A stretch of DNA of 64,000 nucleotides from Sutcliffiella horikoshii (GCF_008180725.1 NZ_VTEV01000001.1:124001-188000); one strand, 5' to 3'; numbered from the stretch's first letter, positions 25,017 through 34,561 are shown. Notes: a model not told the origin generated them from the letters alone. Translations and numbers: made by a program.

Positions 25017-25376
25017 TTATCCTAACACTCTTTTAACAGCTTCCAAAACCCTGCTTTCATCAAAAGGCTTTACTATGAAGTCTTTCGCACCTGCTTCAAT
25101 TGCTTCTACAATCAGGCGCTGCTGTCCCATGGCTGAGCACATAATAATTTTGGCCTTCGGGAAGTCTTTTACTATTTCACGAACAGCTTCAATACCGTTC
25201 ATTTCAGGCATCGTAATATCCATTGTTACGAGATCAGGCTGGTGATCTCGATAGAGTGAAACCGCATCTTTTCCATTCTCTGCTTCACCAATAACAGTGT
25301 GGTTAGATTTAGTTAAAATGTTCCCAATTGTTAGTCTCATAAACTTTGCATCATCCACTACTAAAACGTTAGCCAC
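25017..25376 (-). CDS. yneI: CheY-like response regulator YneI
   Basis: A 119-residue single-domain receiver from GTG 25376 (AAGGAGGACT upstream). It has the acidic pocket VVDDAK, the phospho-acceptor in LVTMDITMPEMNG (about residue 53), the switch Ser/Thr CSAMG and the conserved Lys in FIVKPF. There is no output domain. In B. subtilis yneI follows ccdA in one operon, as here (105 bp). A role alongside cytochrome c biogenesis is not established. Confidence 0.92.
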   Translation of the reverse strand: MANVLVVDDAKFMRLTIGNILTKSNHTVIGEAENGKDAVSLYRDHQPDLVTMDITMPEMNGIEAVREIVKDFPKAKIIMCSAMGQQRLIVEAIEAGAKDFIVKPFDESRVLEAVKRVLG

Positions 25377-25481
25377 CGCAGAGTCCTCCTTATGTCCTAT
25401 AAAAAAGTTGTAATTTTCCTTTATTCCCAATTTTAACTTTACTCTTTTCGGACAGAAGAATCAACTAAAATATCACACAAT

Positions 25482-26192
25482 TTAAAATCCTTTAAACCCT
25501 CCGGTAATGGCAGTCAACCAAACAATTATTTTTGTTAACCAATCAAAGAAAAGGAGAATCCCCATAAAGATCATAATATATCCTCCAACCTTCATGATGG
25601 GCACATGGTTGCGTCTGATCCATGATAATTTTCCAATGAAGAAAGAAAGGACAAAAAATGGTATGGCGAAACCAAGTACATAAGCAGTCATGTACAAGAC
25701 TCCAGAACCTGGATTTGCTGCAGCCAATGCCATAACAGATACGAGGATCGGGCCAGTACAAGGTGTCCAACCAGCGGCAAAAGCCATCCCAATTAATAAA
25801 GTTCCTATATACCCCGTAGGCCTATTTTTAAAGGTCATTTTTTTATCGGTCATTAAGAATTTCGGTTGGAACACTCCAAGAATAACAAGTCCAAAGAAAA
25901 TGATCAATATGGCACCAACCTGGCGAATTAAATCATTATATTGTACAAAAATCTGACCAAGAAACGAAGCGCTAAAGCCCAACCAAATAAAAATAATAGA
26001 AAATCCTAGTAAGAAAAATACTGTATGTAAAATACTTCTACTACGAAACATCCCTTTATCATCTTTCAATTCCCCTACCGATACACCGGTTATATAGGAA
26101 AGAAATGCAGGATAAATTGGGAGCGTACAAGGGGAGATGAACGATAAAAACCCCGCTCCAAACGCTAAGAACAGCGTAACATCTGCAGACAT
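25482..26192 (-). CDS. ccdA: Cytochrome c biogenesis protein CcdA
   Basis: CcdA is an integral membrane thiol transporter that passes electrons from cytoplasmic thioredoxin to extracytoplasmic proteins for cytochrome c and spore cortex maturation. The protein has 236 residues with six membrane helices; the redox cysteines are in [13 protein letters not shown] and [13 protein letters not shown] 26192 follows AGGAGTAG; a TTG 21 bp upstream overlaps that site and is less likely. It heads the ccdA-yneI group. Confidence 0.94.
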   Translation of the reverse strand: MSADVTLFLAFGAGFLSFISPCTLPIYPAFLSYITGVSVGELKDDKGMFRSRSILHTVFFLLGFSIIFIWLGFSASFLGQIFVQYNDLIRQVGAILIIFFGLVILGVFQPKFLMTDKKMTFKNRPTGYIGTLLIGMAFAAGWTPCTGPILVSVMALAAANPGSGVLYMTAYVLGFAIPFFVLSFFIGKLSWIRRNHVPIMKVGGYIMIFMGILLFFDWLTKIIVWLTAITGGFKGF

Positions 26193-26419
26193 AATATCAC
26201 TACTCCTATTCAATTATAGTTAATATAGTAACAGAAAAAACATAGAAACATACACCCGCTTTTTAATAATCTATGTCGAAACCGTGACAGTATTCCTTAG
26301 TTATTTTTCACTAGTTTAACAATTATTAAAGTACCATTAACTTGCAATTTTTCTTTGTATTGCCTCCTAAATTCTAGTATAATGATGTTACGAATTGGAA
26401 GAAGGAAGGGTACTCAACA

Positions 26420-26581
26420 TTGGCTACTAAACACGAATTGATGGAACTTATTGAAAAAAAGCGATCCGAACTGATTGATATTGTCGCAAAGTACGGAATG
26501 TCCTCTTCTAAAACATTAAAGCTCAGTCAGGAACTAGATACTTTACTAAACAAGTATAACCATATCATCGTCCCCAAATAA
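26420..26581 (+). CDS. Spo0E-like aspartyl-phosphate phosphatase
   Basis: A 53-residue protein from TTG 26420 with GAAGGAAGGG upstream. It has two short helices with the Spo0E-family signature SQELDTLLNKY preceded by AKYGMSSSKTLKLS. Members dephosphorylate Spo0A-P or Spo0F-P and delay sporulation. It is a single gene with its own terminator, divergent from ccdA. Confidence 0.88.
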   Translation: MATKHELMELIEKKRSELIDIVAKYGMSSSKTLKLSQELDTLLNKYNHIIVPK

Positions 26582-26613
26582 TACATAGATTCTATATGAG
26601 CTTTTAACATTGA

Positions 26614-26646
26614 TGAACCCCCTCCTCATAATTGAGGAGGGGTTCC
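26614..26646 (+). terminator. Terminator after the spo0E-like gene
   Basis: GAACCCCCTCCTCA and TGAGGAGGGGTTC form a very strong stem; a short T stretch follows. It may also block the convergent cob operon. Confidence 0.85.
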
Positions 26647-26706
26647 GTTTTGGAATGCCAGAATAGCGCCCAATATTCTGTAATTCTTAGACTTCTAACA
26701 AGTCCA

Positions 26707-27138
26707 TTACTTCACTTGTTCCCTCATTCCATGCCAAACATAGTATACCTCATCTGCAAGCTTTGCGGCATCTTGCGAGATCCATCCAGCAATGTCACGG
26801 AGTCTTCTTTCCTGTTCATTCAGTGGGACAATTCCCCTGCCCATTTCCAGCATGATTAGAACTATTTCTTTCCCTTTCTCTCGTTCTTCCTCTTTCAACT
26901 CCAAAAGAAATGAATAAAAAAATTGTCGAATGGAGTCATCATTTTGTTCTAGTTGTAGAGCATCCATTATCCATTTTTCCCAGCCTTCTAAAACAATAGC
27001 GGTATCATGCTGCCGATATGATTTCCAGTCGGTAAAATTAACATTATAATAGGAAGATACCCAGCATAGTTCACCAGAATGAATAGTTTTCACTATCTTT
27101 CTTTTTCCGCAATAGGCACCACCGATAAAGAGCTGCAC
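26707..27138 (-). CDS. CobU-like protein with altered P-loop
   Basis: A 143-residue protein from GTG 27138, which follows GGGAGGGGGA and overlaps the end of cobC. The C-terminal part (MLEMGRGIVPLNEQERRLRDIAGWISQDAAKLADEVYYVWHGM) is a clear match to the CobU C terminus, and the N-terminal FIGGAYCGKRK stands where CobU has its Walker A, but the Ser/Thr after GK is replaced by Arg. A complete cobU lies four genes upstream. It may be a degenerate paralogue or have another role in cobinamide handling. Last gene of the cob operon. Confidence 0.75.
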   Translation of the reverse strand: MQLFIGGAYCGKRKIVKTIHSGELCWVSSYYNVNFTDWKSYRQHDTAIVLEGWEKWIMDALQLEQNDDSIRQFFYSFLLELKEEEREKGKEIVLIMLEMGRGIVPLNEQERRLRDIAGWISQDAAKLADEVYYVWHGMREQVK

Positions 27139-27725
27139 ACCCAGTCCCCCTCCCTGTCTTCTAATTTCACTAATAATCCCTTCCCGTTCGGTACAGCAGG
27201 TGATTCCCAAAAAGAATTGGTAGCTTTGAACTGACTAAGCATGTACCGAATCACTCCTCCGTGGCTCATTATCAAAATATTAGATTCTTCCCGTGAGAGA
27301 CTGACTCTATCCAACATATCCGAAACAAACGCATCCACCCTTCGTTGGAACATTTGCCCGCTCTCACCAGAGGGGGGACTATGCAATTCCCAATTATCAA
27401 GCCATCTCTGGTAACAAGGTTCTCCTTTCAACTCTTCGTATTTCTTCCCTTCCCAATCACCAAAATTCATTTCTCTTAATCTAGGATCAAGAATTGGTGA
27501 ACGACACAGGCTCAAGTACTTTAATGTGTTTTGACATCTTAGTAGATCACTTGAATAGATACTATCAAAAGAAAGATTTTCAAACTCTGTCTTTAATAAA
27601 TCTAACTCATCAAGCCTATCCATCAAGATATTTTGATCCGTATGTCCAAGATAACGTTTGTCCCTGTTCCAATCGGTTATCCAATGACGAATGAGATATA
27701 GGTCCACATAACGATTAACCCGCAA
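27093..27725 (-). CDS. cobC: Histidine phosphatase, probable alpha-ribazole phosphatase CobC
   Basis: A 210-residue histidine-phosphatase-superfamily protein, likely removing phosphate from alpha-ribazole-5'-P or the cobalamin phosphate in the last B12 steps. The catalytic region reads LIRHWITDWNRDKRYLGHTD: the Gly of the usual RHG motif is Trp. The second motif MSHGGVIRYML and the acidic MNFGDWEGKKYEEL are normal. TTG 27725 follows AAGGAGGAG within the end of cobS (49-bp overlap). The RHW substitution may weaken or alter activity. Confidence 0.82.
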   Translation of the reverse strand: MRVNRYVDLYLIRHWITDWNRDKRYLGHTDQNILMDRLDELDLLKTEFENLSFDSIYSSDLLRCQNTLKYLSLCRSPILDPRLREMNFGDWEGKKYEELKGEPCYQRWLDNWELHSPPSGESGQMFQRRVDAFVSDMLDRVSLSREESNILIMSHGGVIRYMLSQFKATNSFWESPAVPNGKGLLVKLEDREGDWVCSSLSVVPIAEKER

Positions 27726-28438
27726 AGCTCTCCTCCTTCTATGGCAGTCCCCATCAGATCACCATTACTTCCTTTAAATTGTTTCATCATCCATTTGCCA
27801 TACAACCATGTAAACAAGGCATACGCAGGAAATAGTACAAGGTACTGAGGAAGAAATAAAAACAATACAGCAATAGGTATTATTGCGAGAACAAGATCCC
27901 ACCCAGTCAGGTTCTTTTTCCATTCAAACGCCAGTCCCTGCTGTTGAGCAGTTGGAAAAAGATACATCAGATAGACCGCAATGCCTCTTGAGCAGGCAAG
28001 GATGACCAAGAAACACATGGTAGATTGATAGGATTCGTTCAATAGTAAATAGATGAAAACGGCTTTCCATACTAGCAGGAATAATAAACTTAAGATTCCA
28101 AAACTTCCAACGCGGGGATCTTTCATAATCTCCCATTTTTTCTCAAGTGTTGTATTGGAACCAACCGCATCCGCCACGTCCATCCAGCCATCCAAATGCA
28201 GCCCTCCAGTAAGCCAAATCCAAATGGTCAATATAAGAAGTGCCAACATCCAAGTTGGCAGGACACCATGTAAAAATGAGACAATAATGACTAGGATCCC
28301 TCCCAACACCATGCCTGTTAGCGGATAACACCTTAACGCCCACTTACTAGTCTCCTTGTTCCAAGGGCACTGCACAGGCAGTGGTATCCTTGTTAAAAAT
28401 TGAAAAGATAAGGCTAATCCATAGAAGCTATTTTTCAT
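27677..28438 (-). CDS. cobS: Adenosylcobinamide-GDP ribazoletransferase CobS
   Basis: CobS joins adenosylcobinamide-GDP to alpha-ribazole, the last step of nucleotide-loop assembly, in the membrane. The protein has 253 residues with about six helices; motifs FLTRIPLP, HLDGWMDVADAVGS and MKDPRVGSFG are family hallmarks. ATG 28438 overlaps the cobU stop in ATGA, and AGGAG lies eight bases upstream. Confidence 0.95.
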   Translation of the reverse strand: MKNSFYGLALSFQFLTRIPLPVQCPWNKETSKWALRCYPLTGMVLGGILVIIVSFLHGVLPTWMLALLILTIWIWLTGGLHLDGWMDVADAVGSNTTLEKKWEIMKDPRVGSFGILSLLFLLVWKAVFIYLLLNESYQSTMCFLVILACSRGIAVYLMYLFPTAQQQGLAFEWKKNLTGWDLVLAIIPIAVLFLFLPQYLVLFPAYALFTWLYGKWMMKQFKGSNGDLMGTAIEGGELCGLIVMWTYISFVIG

Positions 28439-28983
28439 ACTAACGCTCCTCTCCCTTTCCAATATTTCGGAATACCAACCCTGACCTGTACCGCCACATC
28501 AGCTTGTTTAACAATATGTTGATGAAGTAATTCCAACATATATATATAGGAAGTGACCGTTTTATAAGAGGAAGGAGGTTCTTCGTTCAGGTCATTTGAA
28601 ACGATTAACAAACTCAACCCCTTCTCTCTTGCAAGAGTCAACCACTTATCAACTTCTGCAATCATCTCTTCTTCTTTCCTTACAATTCCATGAAATAGCA
28701 TGTTACTAAGCCAAATGGTCAGGCAATCCAGCAGGACCACATCGCCATCACTTGCTCGCTTGATACTTTTTCCAATCTCAACAGGTTCCTCGTCCACCTT
28801 CCACTCCTTACCACGCTGTGCCTTGTGCATCGCTATTCGCCACTCCATTTCTTTATCGCTCTTTTGGGAAGTAGCTATATAAATGAGATGATTAGTGGGG
28901 GCTTTTTTATAAAGTGATAGAGCCAATTTTTCTGCAAATTGACTCTTTCCTGATCGAGCACCTCCGGAGATAAAAATGATCAC
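28435..28983 (-). CDS. cobU: Adenosylcobinamide kinase/guanylyltransferase CobU
   Basis: CobU phosphorylates adenosylcobinamide and transfers GMP to it. The protein has 182 residues from GTG 28983, which overlaps the cobD stop as GTGA and follows GGAGGGAG. It has Walker A ISGGARSGKSQFAE, the nucleotidylated-His region RIAMHKAQRGKEW and VLLDCLTIWLSNML. The C-terminal half does not show the usual EVGxGIVP motif, which is instead seen in the CobU-like gene at the end of the operon; the two may share functions. Confidence 0.9.
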   Translation of the reverse strand: MIIFISGGARSGKSQFAEKLALSLYKKAPTNHLIYIATSQKSDKEMEWRIAMHKAQRGKEWKVDEEPVEIGKSIKRASDGDVVLLDCLTIWLSNMLFHGIVRKEEEMIAEVDKWLTLAREKGLSLLIVSNDLNEEPPSSYKTVTSYIYMLELLHQHIVKQADVAVQVRVGIPKYWKGRGALV

Positions 28984-30056
28984 ACTTTCTCCCTCCATTT
29001 TTTAAGAATGGTTAACAATTTAGCATTCTCTTCCTCGGATCTTATAGCAAGCCGTAAATGACTGCCTTCCAACCCTTTGAAATTATATGTATGTCTTGCT
29101 AAAATACCGTGTTGGAACAAGAAAGTGAAAAGTGCCTCCGTTCTTTCTCGTTGTCTATTATCCTGAAGAAGATAGAAATTCACCGAGGTGTTAGATAGAT
29201 AAAAGTCATTATTTTGTGCAAAGGTTTGCAATTTCTTTGTCTGTTCTTCAAGCCAACACACAGTATGGGCCGAATAGCTTTTATCCCTTAATAAAAGCGG
29301 AGCAACAGCACTTGCCAAAGCATTCACACTCCAAGGTACCTGAAAGTTTTTCATTTCATTTATGACAGCTTCTCTGGCCATCATATAACCTAACCGGAGA
29401 CCAGGAATCGTGTACATTTTAGTCAGTGACCGTAGTAGAATTAGGTTAGGATATTCTTGTAGCAACGGTGTCAGCGACTCGGATGGAACAAAATCCACGA
29501 ACGCTTCATCTATAACCAGAAAAGTTTGTTGATGAAGCCCCTGTTCCAGTAACATTTTTATTTCCCCTTTCGGAATGACCACCCCTGCCGGATTGTTGGG
29601 ACGACAAAGGAAGAGGACATCCAAATTCGGCAGTGATTCAAGTAGTTGATTCATCGGCAGTCGAAAATCTTCCTCAGGCGATGTTAGTATATCTGTCACC
29701 TTTAGATGATAATGCCTGCAAGCCCTTTCATATTCCGAAAAAGCAGGATGCACGATTCCGGCTCTTTTCCCTTCAAAATATTTAGCTGCAAGAAAAATAG
29801 CTTCTGCTCCCCCATTGGTAAGTAGGATTTCCTCATCCCGGATCTTTTCCATCCTTGCCAATGCACTATTGCTAATAGAATAATTCGGGTCTGGATAACT
29901 CAATAGATTCTTCCACTGTGCCTCCAATTCACCCTGCAACCATTCAGGTGGACCTAAAGGGTTAAGATTCGCACTAAAGTCTAAGACTTCCAACTCTTCT
30001 GCATGCAATAGTTTCTTCATTAAATCTGGCTGACCACCATGTTCTGGCCAATTCAT
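28980..30056 (-). CDS. cobD: Threonine-phosphate decarboxylase CobD (HisC-like)
   Basis: A 358-residue pyridoxal-phosphate enzyme of the class I/II aminotransferase fold, making (R)-1-amino-2-propanol phosphate for the B12 linker. It begins MNWPEHGGQPD and has FSANLNPLGPPEWL, FLCRPNNPAGVV, and the Lys site LLRSLTKMYTIPGLRLGYM. The context between cbiB and cobU distinguishes it from HisC. Confidence 0.93.
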   Translation of the reverse strand: MNWPEHGGQPDLMKKLLHAEELEVLDFSANLNPLGPPEWLQGELEAQWKNLLSYPDPNYSISNSALARMEKIRDEEILLTNGGAEAIFLAAKYFEGKRAGIVHPAFSEYERACRHYHLKVTDILTSPEEDFRLPMNQLLESLPNLDVLFLCRPNNPAGVVIPKGEIKMLLEQGLHQQTFLVIDEAFVDFVPSESLTPLLQEYPNLILLRSLTKMYTIPGLRLGYMMAREAVINEMKNFQVPWSVNALASAVAPLLLRDKSYSAHTVCWLEEQTKKLQTFAQNNDFYLSNTSVNFYLLQDNRQRERTEALFTFLFQHGILARHTYNFKGLEGSHLRLAIRSEEENAKLLTILKKWREKV

Positions 30057-30065
30057 CCTCCACCC

Positions 30066-31034
30066 TCATTTCTGTCCTAGTAAAAATAGTAATAGAATTT
30101 CTAATCCTAAAAACACACCCCAACCACCATGCATATATTTTATGGATCTTGGGATATCCAAAGCCTCTAGTTTTCTATGAAAATCCCCCATCGTTTTTCT
30201 GTTAGATTCAACGCCTTTATAATAATTTACCCCACCTAACTGGATTCCCATCAAGCCTGCTGTCATCGCTTCTGGCCAACCGCTATTGGGGCTGGGATGC
30301 TTTTTCGCATCCCGTATGGTAATAGACCATCCCGCTTTTCTATTAGAGCCTTTGATAAAAACAGAAGATAACCATATGGATAGAGCTGTCAGCCTTGCTG
30401 GAATAAAGTTAGCGGCATCATCCAGCCTGGCCGAGGCCCAGCCGAAATCCAGAAACCTTTCATTCTTATACCCTACCATGGAATCCAATGTATTGATGGC
30501 TCGGTATGCCATGGCAAGAGGAGCTCCACCTATCATTGCCCAGAATAATGGGGCGGTAATGCCGTCTACTGTATTCTCCGCGATGGTTTCTACAGTCCCT
30601 CTGACCACTTCACTCTCTGACAAGCTCTCTGTGTCTCTCCCTACAATCATGCTAAGGGACCCCCTAGCTTCTTCTAGGTTTCCGTTTAGAAGCGGGATCA
30701 AGACACTTTTCCCTGCATCCGCTAATCCCTTGATGGCGATAGTTGTCCATATAAAGTAAATCTCCAACAATACACCTACATAAAAATGAATTTTATAGGA
30801 CAGCGTTATGATAAGAAATACACTTCCATAAACAAAGAGGACCACGATAAATGCCAATAGACTACCCTTCCAACTCCGCTTCTGACCGTTGTTCAAAGAC
30901 CTCTCCAAAAAAGAAATGAGTTTCCCCATTTGTACCACCGGATGTGGCAGCCATCGCGGATCCCCCAAGATTAGTTCCAACACAACCACTGCCCCCAAAA
31001 TAAACATACTTAAATAAAACACATTATCTAACAT
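30066..31034 (-). CDS. cbiB: Adenosylcobinamide-phosphate synthase CbiB
   Basis: CbiB attaches aminopropanol (or its phosphate) to adenosylcobyric acid in the membrane. The protein has 322 residues with four or five helices; motifs LELILGDPRWLPHPVVQMGK, the ETIAENTVDGITAPLFWAMIGGAP stretch and HPSPNSGWPEAMTAGLMGI are diagnostic. It overlaps the preceding ABC-CbiZ gene by 7 bp. Confidence 0.95.
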   Translation of the reverse strand: MLDNVFYLSMFILGAVVVLELILGDPRWLPHPVVQMGKLISFLERSLNNGQKRSWKGSLLAFIVVLFVYGSVFLIITLSYKIHFYVGVLLEIYFIWTTIAIKGLADAGKSVLIPLLNGNLEEARGSLSMIVGRDTESLSESEVVRGTVETIAENTVDGITAPLFWAMIGGAPLAMAYRAINTLDSMVGYKNERFLDFGWASARLDDAANFIPARLTALSIWLSSVFIKGSNRKAGWSITIRDAKKHPSPNSGWPEAMTAGLMGIQLGGVNYYKGVESNRKTMGDFHRKLEALDIPRSIKYMHGGWGVFLGLEILLLFLLGQK

Positions 31035-32509
31035 ACATGCTGACCTATTCGCTTTCGGTATTTTTGAATGGCTTTTGTTACCCCTTCATACACAAGATGA
31101 CCAATTCCTTTTCCTATAAGGGTTCCAGATCCAGCATAAGGAGTTTTTTCCCCTTGTTGAGTGACGGCGAGAACCATGGCATCTGTGGAAGTTCCTGTTG
31201 CAATGGTGCCGGTTATAGGATCTTGCACCTTCATATCATAGAGGGCCTTCACCTTTGCCTCGGTCGCTGACATCAATCCATTTACAAGTCCACCATCCGT
31301 TAAATGTGCATCAATAAAAAGCATGATGTTAATGGTGCCAATGGTCACCGGTGTCTGACACATTTCCGTGTTTGTGATATCAACAGCATTCCCAACCCCG
31401 GCTGTAACCACTGCCATGAACTCTATTCCATTGATTTCCTTCTTGTATATCACAACATCCGAAAGCTCTACAGCCGTCATCATCCCGACTGACTGCTCCC
31501 TCGGAATTCCTTTTTGATGAAGCCACTCCCCGATATCTTTTACAGGATTGTCACAGTTATAATCCTTCTCCACATGAAAGTTACAGAAATGTTTATGCCA
31601 CTGGATCCCCTCGCCTATTACACCATTGGAGATGGTTCTTAACGGCTTGAAGGATTGCACATGAACACAATGATCATCCATGTTAAAGGAGAAATTATCA
31701 CCAAAACCATAAATTTCTTTTTTATCCTCCAACTTTGGTGTCATCAAAAGCTGTGGCTTAGGGACAACTGGATGGGGTCCTGCTTTAATAAGCACATCAT
31801 ATACTCTTTCAAGCTGGTCCTCTTTTCGAAGTGTGTCAGAATCCCCCACCTCCAGGAAATTTCCATTATGTAAAAGCGCCAAACGATCTGTGTACAAAGA
31901 TGCCACATTCAAGTCATGAAGGATGGCAAAGACGGTCAGCCCTTTCGTATGCTGCCACTCCTTGATAAGATCCAACATACGAAAGGTATGCTTTATATCA
32001 AGATGATTGGTCGGCTCATCCAACAGAAGGATCTCCGGTTCCTGCGCAAGGGACTTTGCAAGTAGGACCCGCTGCTTCTCTCCGCCGCTCAATTTACGGA
32101 ACTGCTTATTCTTGTGCACGTTCACTCCGGTAATATCCATCACCTGTTGCATTATTTCCTTGTCTTTTTTGCTAAGGCTCTTGAGAAGACCTTTTTGATG
32201 CGGGTATCGTCCCAGGCTGATAATTTCTTCGACAGTATAATCGAAGGTAACCTGTAATTCCTGTGTAAGCACCGCAATTTTTTTAGCTTTTTCCAACTTT
32301 GTAAAAGAAGAGAGTGGCCTGCCTGAAAGCAACAGTTCTCCCTCTGCCACAGGAAGCTGACCGGTCACAAGTTTGAAGAGGGTTGTCTTTCCACTCCCGT
32401 TTGGTCCGAGTAATGCGAAAAACTCCCCTTTTCTTATAACCAGGTCCACCCCGTTTATTATGGGTTTTTCAGGCTGGTAACCACCGACAAGCTGCTTTAA
32501 TTCAATCAT
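31028..32509 (-). CDS. Fused B12 ABC ATPase and adenosylcobinamide amidohydrolase (BtuD-CbiZ)
   Basis: A 493-residue fusion. Residues about 1-255 are a BtuD/FecE-type ATPase: Walker A GPNGSGKTT (35-43), LSGGEKQRV, LLLDEPTNHLD. Residues about 275-493 are a CbiZ domain (GVIGEGIQWHKHFCNFHVEKDYNC, MMTAVELSDV, the GTSTDAMVLAVTQQG segment), which hydrolyses adenosylpseudocobalamin/cobinamide to cobyric acid for salvage. A similar fusion, YvrA, occurs in B. subtilis. The gene sits between btuC and cbiB and links corrinoid import with remodelling. Confidence 0.92.
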   Translation of the reverse strand: MIELKQLVGGYQPEKPIINGVDLVIRKGEFFALLGPNGSGKTTLFKLVTGQLPVAEGELLLSGRPLSSFTKLEKAKKIAVLTQELQVTFDYTVEEIISLGRYPHQKGLLKSLSKKDKEIMQQVMDITGVNVHKNKQFRKLSGGEKQRVLLAKSLAQEPEILLLDEPTNHLDIKHTFRMLDLIKEWQHTKGLTVFAILHDLNVASLYTDRLALLHNGNFLEVGDSDTLRKEDQLERVYDVLIKAGPHPVVPKPQLLMTPKLEDKKEIYGFGDNFSFNMDDHCVHVQSFKPLRTISNGVIGEGIQWHKHFCNFHVEKDYNCDNPVKDIGEWLHQKGIPREQSVGMMTAVELSDVVIYKKEINGIEFMAVVTAGVGNAVDITNTEMCQTPVTIGTINIMLFIDAHLTDGGLVNGLMSATEAKVKALYDMKVQDPITGTIATGTSTDAMVLAVTQQGEKTPYAGSGTLIGKGIGHLVYEGVTKAIQKYRKRIGQHVC

Positions 32510-33548
32510 TTCTCTTCCCCTTCCCTATCCTTTCTCTGATAAGCAGACCAGCAAAGACTGGCGCACCAATCAGCGCGGTTAACACACCAATCGGCAGTTC
32601 CTTCGGTGCTATGATGGTTCTTGCCAATAAGTCCGCCAATACCAGAAATCCCCCGCCGATCAGCATAGATAAGGGAAGTACGTGTCGGTGATTTGGCCCA
32701 ATTAATAGCCTGACCAAATGAGGAATCACAAGTCCCACAAAACCAATGGATCCAGACACCGCAACTGCGGAACCTGTCAGAAGCGAAGCTCCAAACAAGA
32801 TGAGTATCTTTCCTCTTTTCACATTTACTCCAATATGATCTGCAGCCTCTTCTCCAAGCGCCATTGCATTCAATTCACGATAATGCAGGAATAATAGGAT
32901 GGATCCGGCCATCATGAACGGAAAGATAAGTTGCACATGACTCCAACTCCTCATCCCCACGCTGCCGTATAGCCAATAAATGATTTGAGTCATGGACTCT
33001 TTATCACCAAGGGCAATGATCAATGAAATAATGGAGCTGATAAACGCGCTGATGATGATTCCTGCTAGGATAATGGTTTCGATCGCTAGACCCCTATTAC
33101 TCAATCTGACTAGTCCAAATACCAAGAGCAAACACAACAATCCGCTGAAAATGGCCACAACAGGAAGAGTGAAGCTTCCGAGGCCAATAATGGAGATGTT
33201 GAAGAAAAGTACAACTACCGCCCCCAATGCAGCTCCGGAGGAAACCCCAATGGTGTAGGGATCAGCAAGAGGGTTCCTTAACAATCCCTGAAAAGACGCT
33301 CCAGCAAGCGCAAGCGATGCCCCCACAAACATGGCGAGCAGCACACGCGGAAAACGGATGTGCCAAATGATCATTTCTTCGTTCTTTGGAATGTCGGGCA
33401 GCCAGCCCTTCCCAAGTGTATTTTCAGATAGGATATGCATGATGGTTGGTATCGGAATAGAGACACTGCTGTTTAATAAACCAAGGAGGGCTGCAACAAG
33501 TACAAACCCTCCGCTACCAAAATATATCCAAAACTGCCTATTATTCAA
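32502..33548 (-). CDS. btuC: B12/cobamide ABC transporter permease BtuC
   Basis: A FecCD-family permease of 348 residues from TTG 33548, or 363 from 33593. It has about ten membrane helices and family motifs RFPRVLLAMFVGASLALAGASFQGLLRNPLADPYTIGVSSGAALGAV (split over residues 65-115) and GFVGLVIPHLVRLLIGPNHR. It works with the adjacent BtuF and the ATPase fusion. TTG 33548 overlaps the btuF stop and has GGAG close upstream; the start is not certain. Confidence 0.92.
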   Translation of the reverse strand: MNNRQFWIYFGSGGFVLVAALLGLLNSSVSIPIPTIMHILSENTLGKGWLPDIPKNEEMIIWHIRFPRVLLAMFVGASLALAGASFQGLLRNPLADPYTIGVSSGAALGAVVVLFFNISIIGLGSFTLPVVAIFSGLLCLLLVFGLVRLSNRGLAIETIILAGIIISAFISSIISLIIALGDKESMTQIIYWLYGSVGMRSWSHVQLIFPFMMAGSILLFLHYRELNAMALGEEAADHIGVNVKRGKILILFGASLLTGSAVAVSGSIGFVGLVIPHLVRLLIGPNHRHVLPLSMLIGGGFLVLADLLARTIIAPKELPIGVLTALIGAPVFAGLLIRERIGKGKRND

Positions 33549-34539
33549 AGATCTCCGGATAGATAAGTTTCGCAAGGTGCTCCACCCCTTCAATCAACCT
33601 AGGTCCAGGCCTAGTTACCGTATCACTGTCCACATCATGGACATTTCCTTCTTTAATGGCAGGAACCTCCTCCCAGCCAGAGCGAGCCATGACCCCCTCT
33701 TTTGGGTTGTCCACATAATAGCCATAGGTAGTGATGATCACATCTGGATTTAACTGAACGATTTCCTCTTCCGTCAGCTTTACCCAACCCTCCTGATTGC
33801 CAGCAGCATTTTCCGCTTGGATAGACTCCAGCATTTCATGCATAAAAGTCCCTTGACCTGTCGTGAAAATATCCGGCGCAGGAGAAACCTCTACCCAAAC
33901 TTTTTTCTTTTCAGTCACTTGCTTTGCTTTTTCTTCCACTGCGAGTAGACGTTCTTTCATATCGGTAACCAACTTCTCCGCTTCTTCCGATGTACCAGTT
34001 GTTTTTCCAATCAATTCGATCGTTTCATATACATCCGCAAACGAGGATTCACTTCCAATGACAATGACACTTATTCCGGCTTCCTCATACTGTTGGAGGA
34101 TGGCCTCATGGTTCTGATGATGATAATCCGTCACAAAAATTACATCAGGCATCAACGTCAGGATCATTTCCGCATTCATATCCTGAGCCCCCACCTTTTC
34201 CACATCGGCGGTTTCCGCTGGATAATTACAATAATCGGACACTCCGATCATTTTATCTCCAAGACCAAGAGCATAAACGATCTCCGTATTACTTGGTTGC
34301 ATGGATACGATGCTTTCAGGTTCTTTTTCAATGGTGATTTCCTTACCTGAATCGTCCGTTATGGTAATAGGAAAGGCTGCATTCTGAGATTGCTCCTCAC
34401 CGCTTGTATTTCCACCGGTTGCTGAATCATTTACTTTACCGTTTGTTTGCTCTGAGGGTGACCCACATCCTGTTAATATTCCAATGAATAAAATGAAAAC
34501 AAGGCCTATAATTCCCCATTTTTGTTTGATATGCTCCAT
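33541..34539 (-). CDS. btuF: B12-binding lipoprotein BtuF
   Basis: A 332-residue substrate-binding lipoprotein from ATG 34539 (AGAGGAG upstream). The signal peptide ends in the lipobox ILTGCG (Cys near residue 22). The type III binding-protein fold shows ESIVSMQPSNTEIVYALG and PDVIFVTDYHHQ, and ends at the stop overlapping the btuC start region. It delivers corrinoids to the BtuC permease. Orthologue of YvrC of B. subtilis. Confidence 0.92.
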   Translation of the reverse strand: MEHIKQKWGIIGLVFILFIGILTGCGSPSEQTNGKVNDSATGGNTSGEEQSQNAAFPITITDDSGKEITIEKEPESIVSMQPSNTEIVYALGLGDKMIGVSDYCNYPAETADVEKVGAQDMNAEMILTLMPDVIFVTDYHHQNHEAILQQYEEAGISVIVIGSESSFADVYETIELIGKTTGTSEEAEKLVTDMKERLLAVEEKAKQVTEKKKVWVEVSPAPDIFTTGQGTFMHEMLESIQAENAAGNQEGWVKLTEEEIVQLNPDVIITTYGYYVDNPKEGVMARSGWEEVPAIKEGNVHDVDSDTVTRPGPRLIEGVEHLAKLIYPEIFE

Positions 34540-34561
34540 CTCTTTTTCTCCTCTACTTTTT

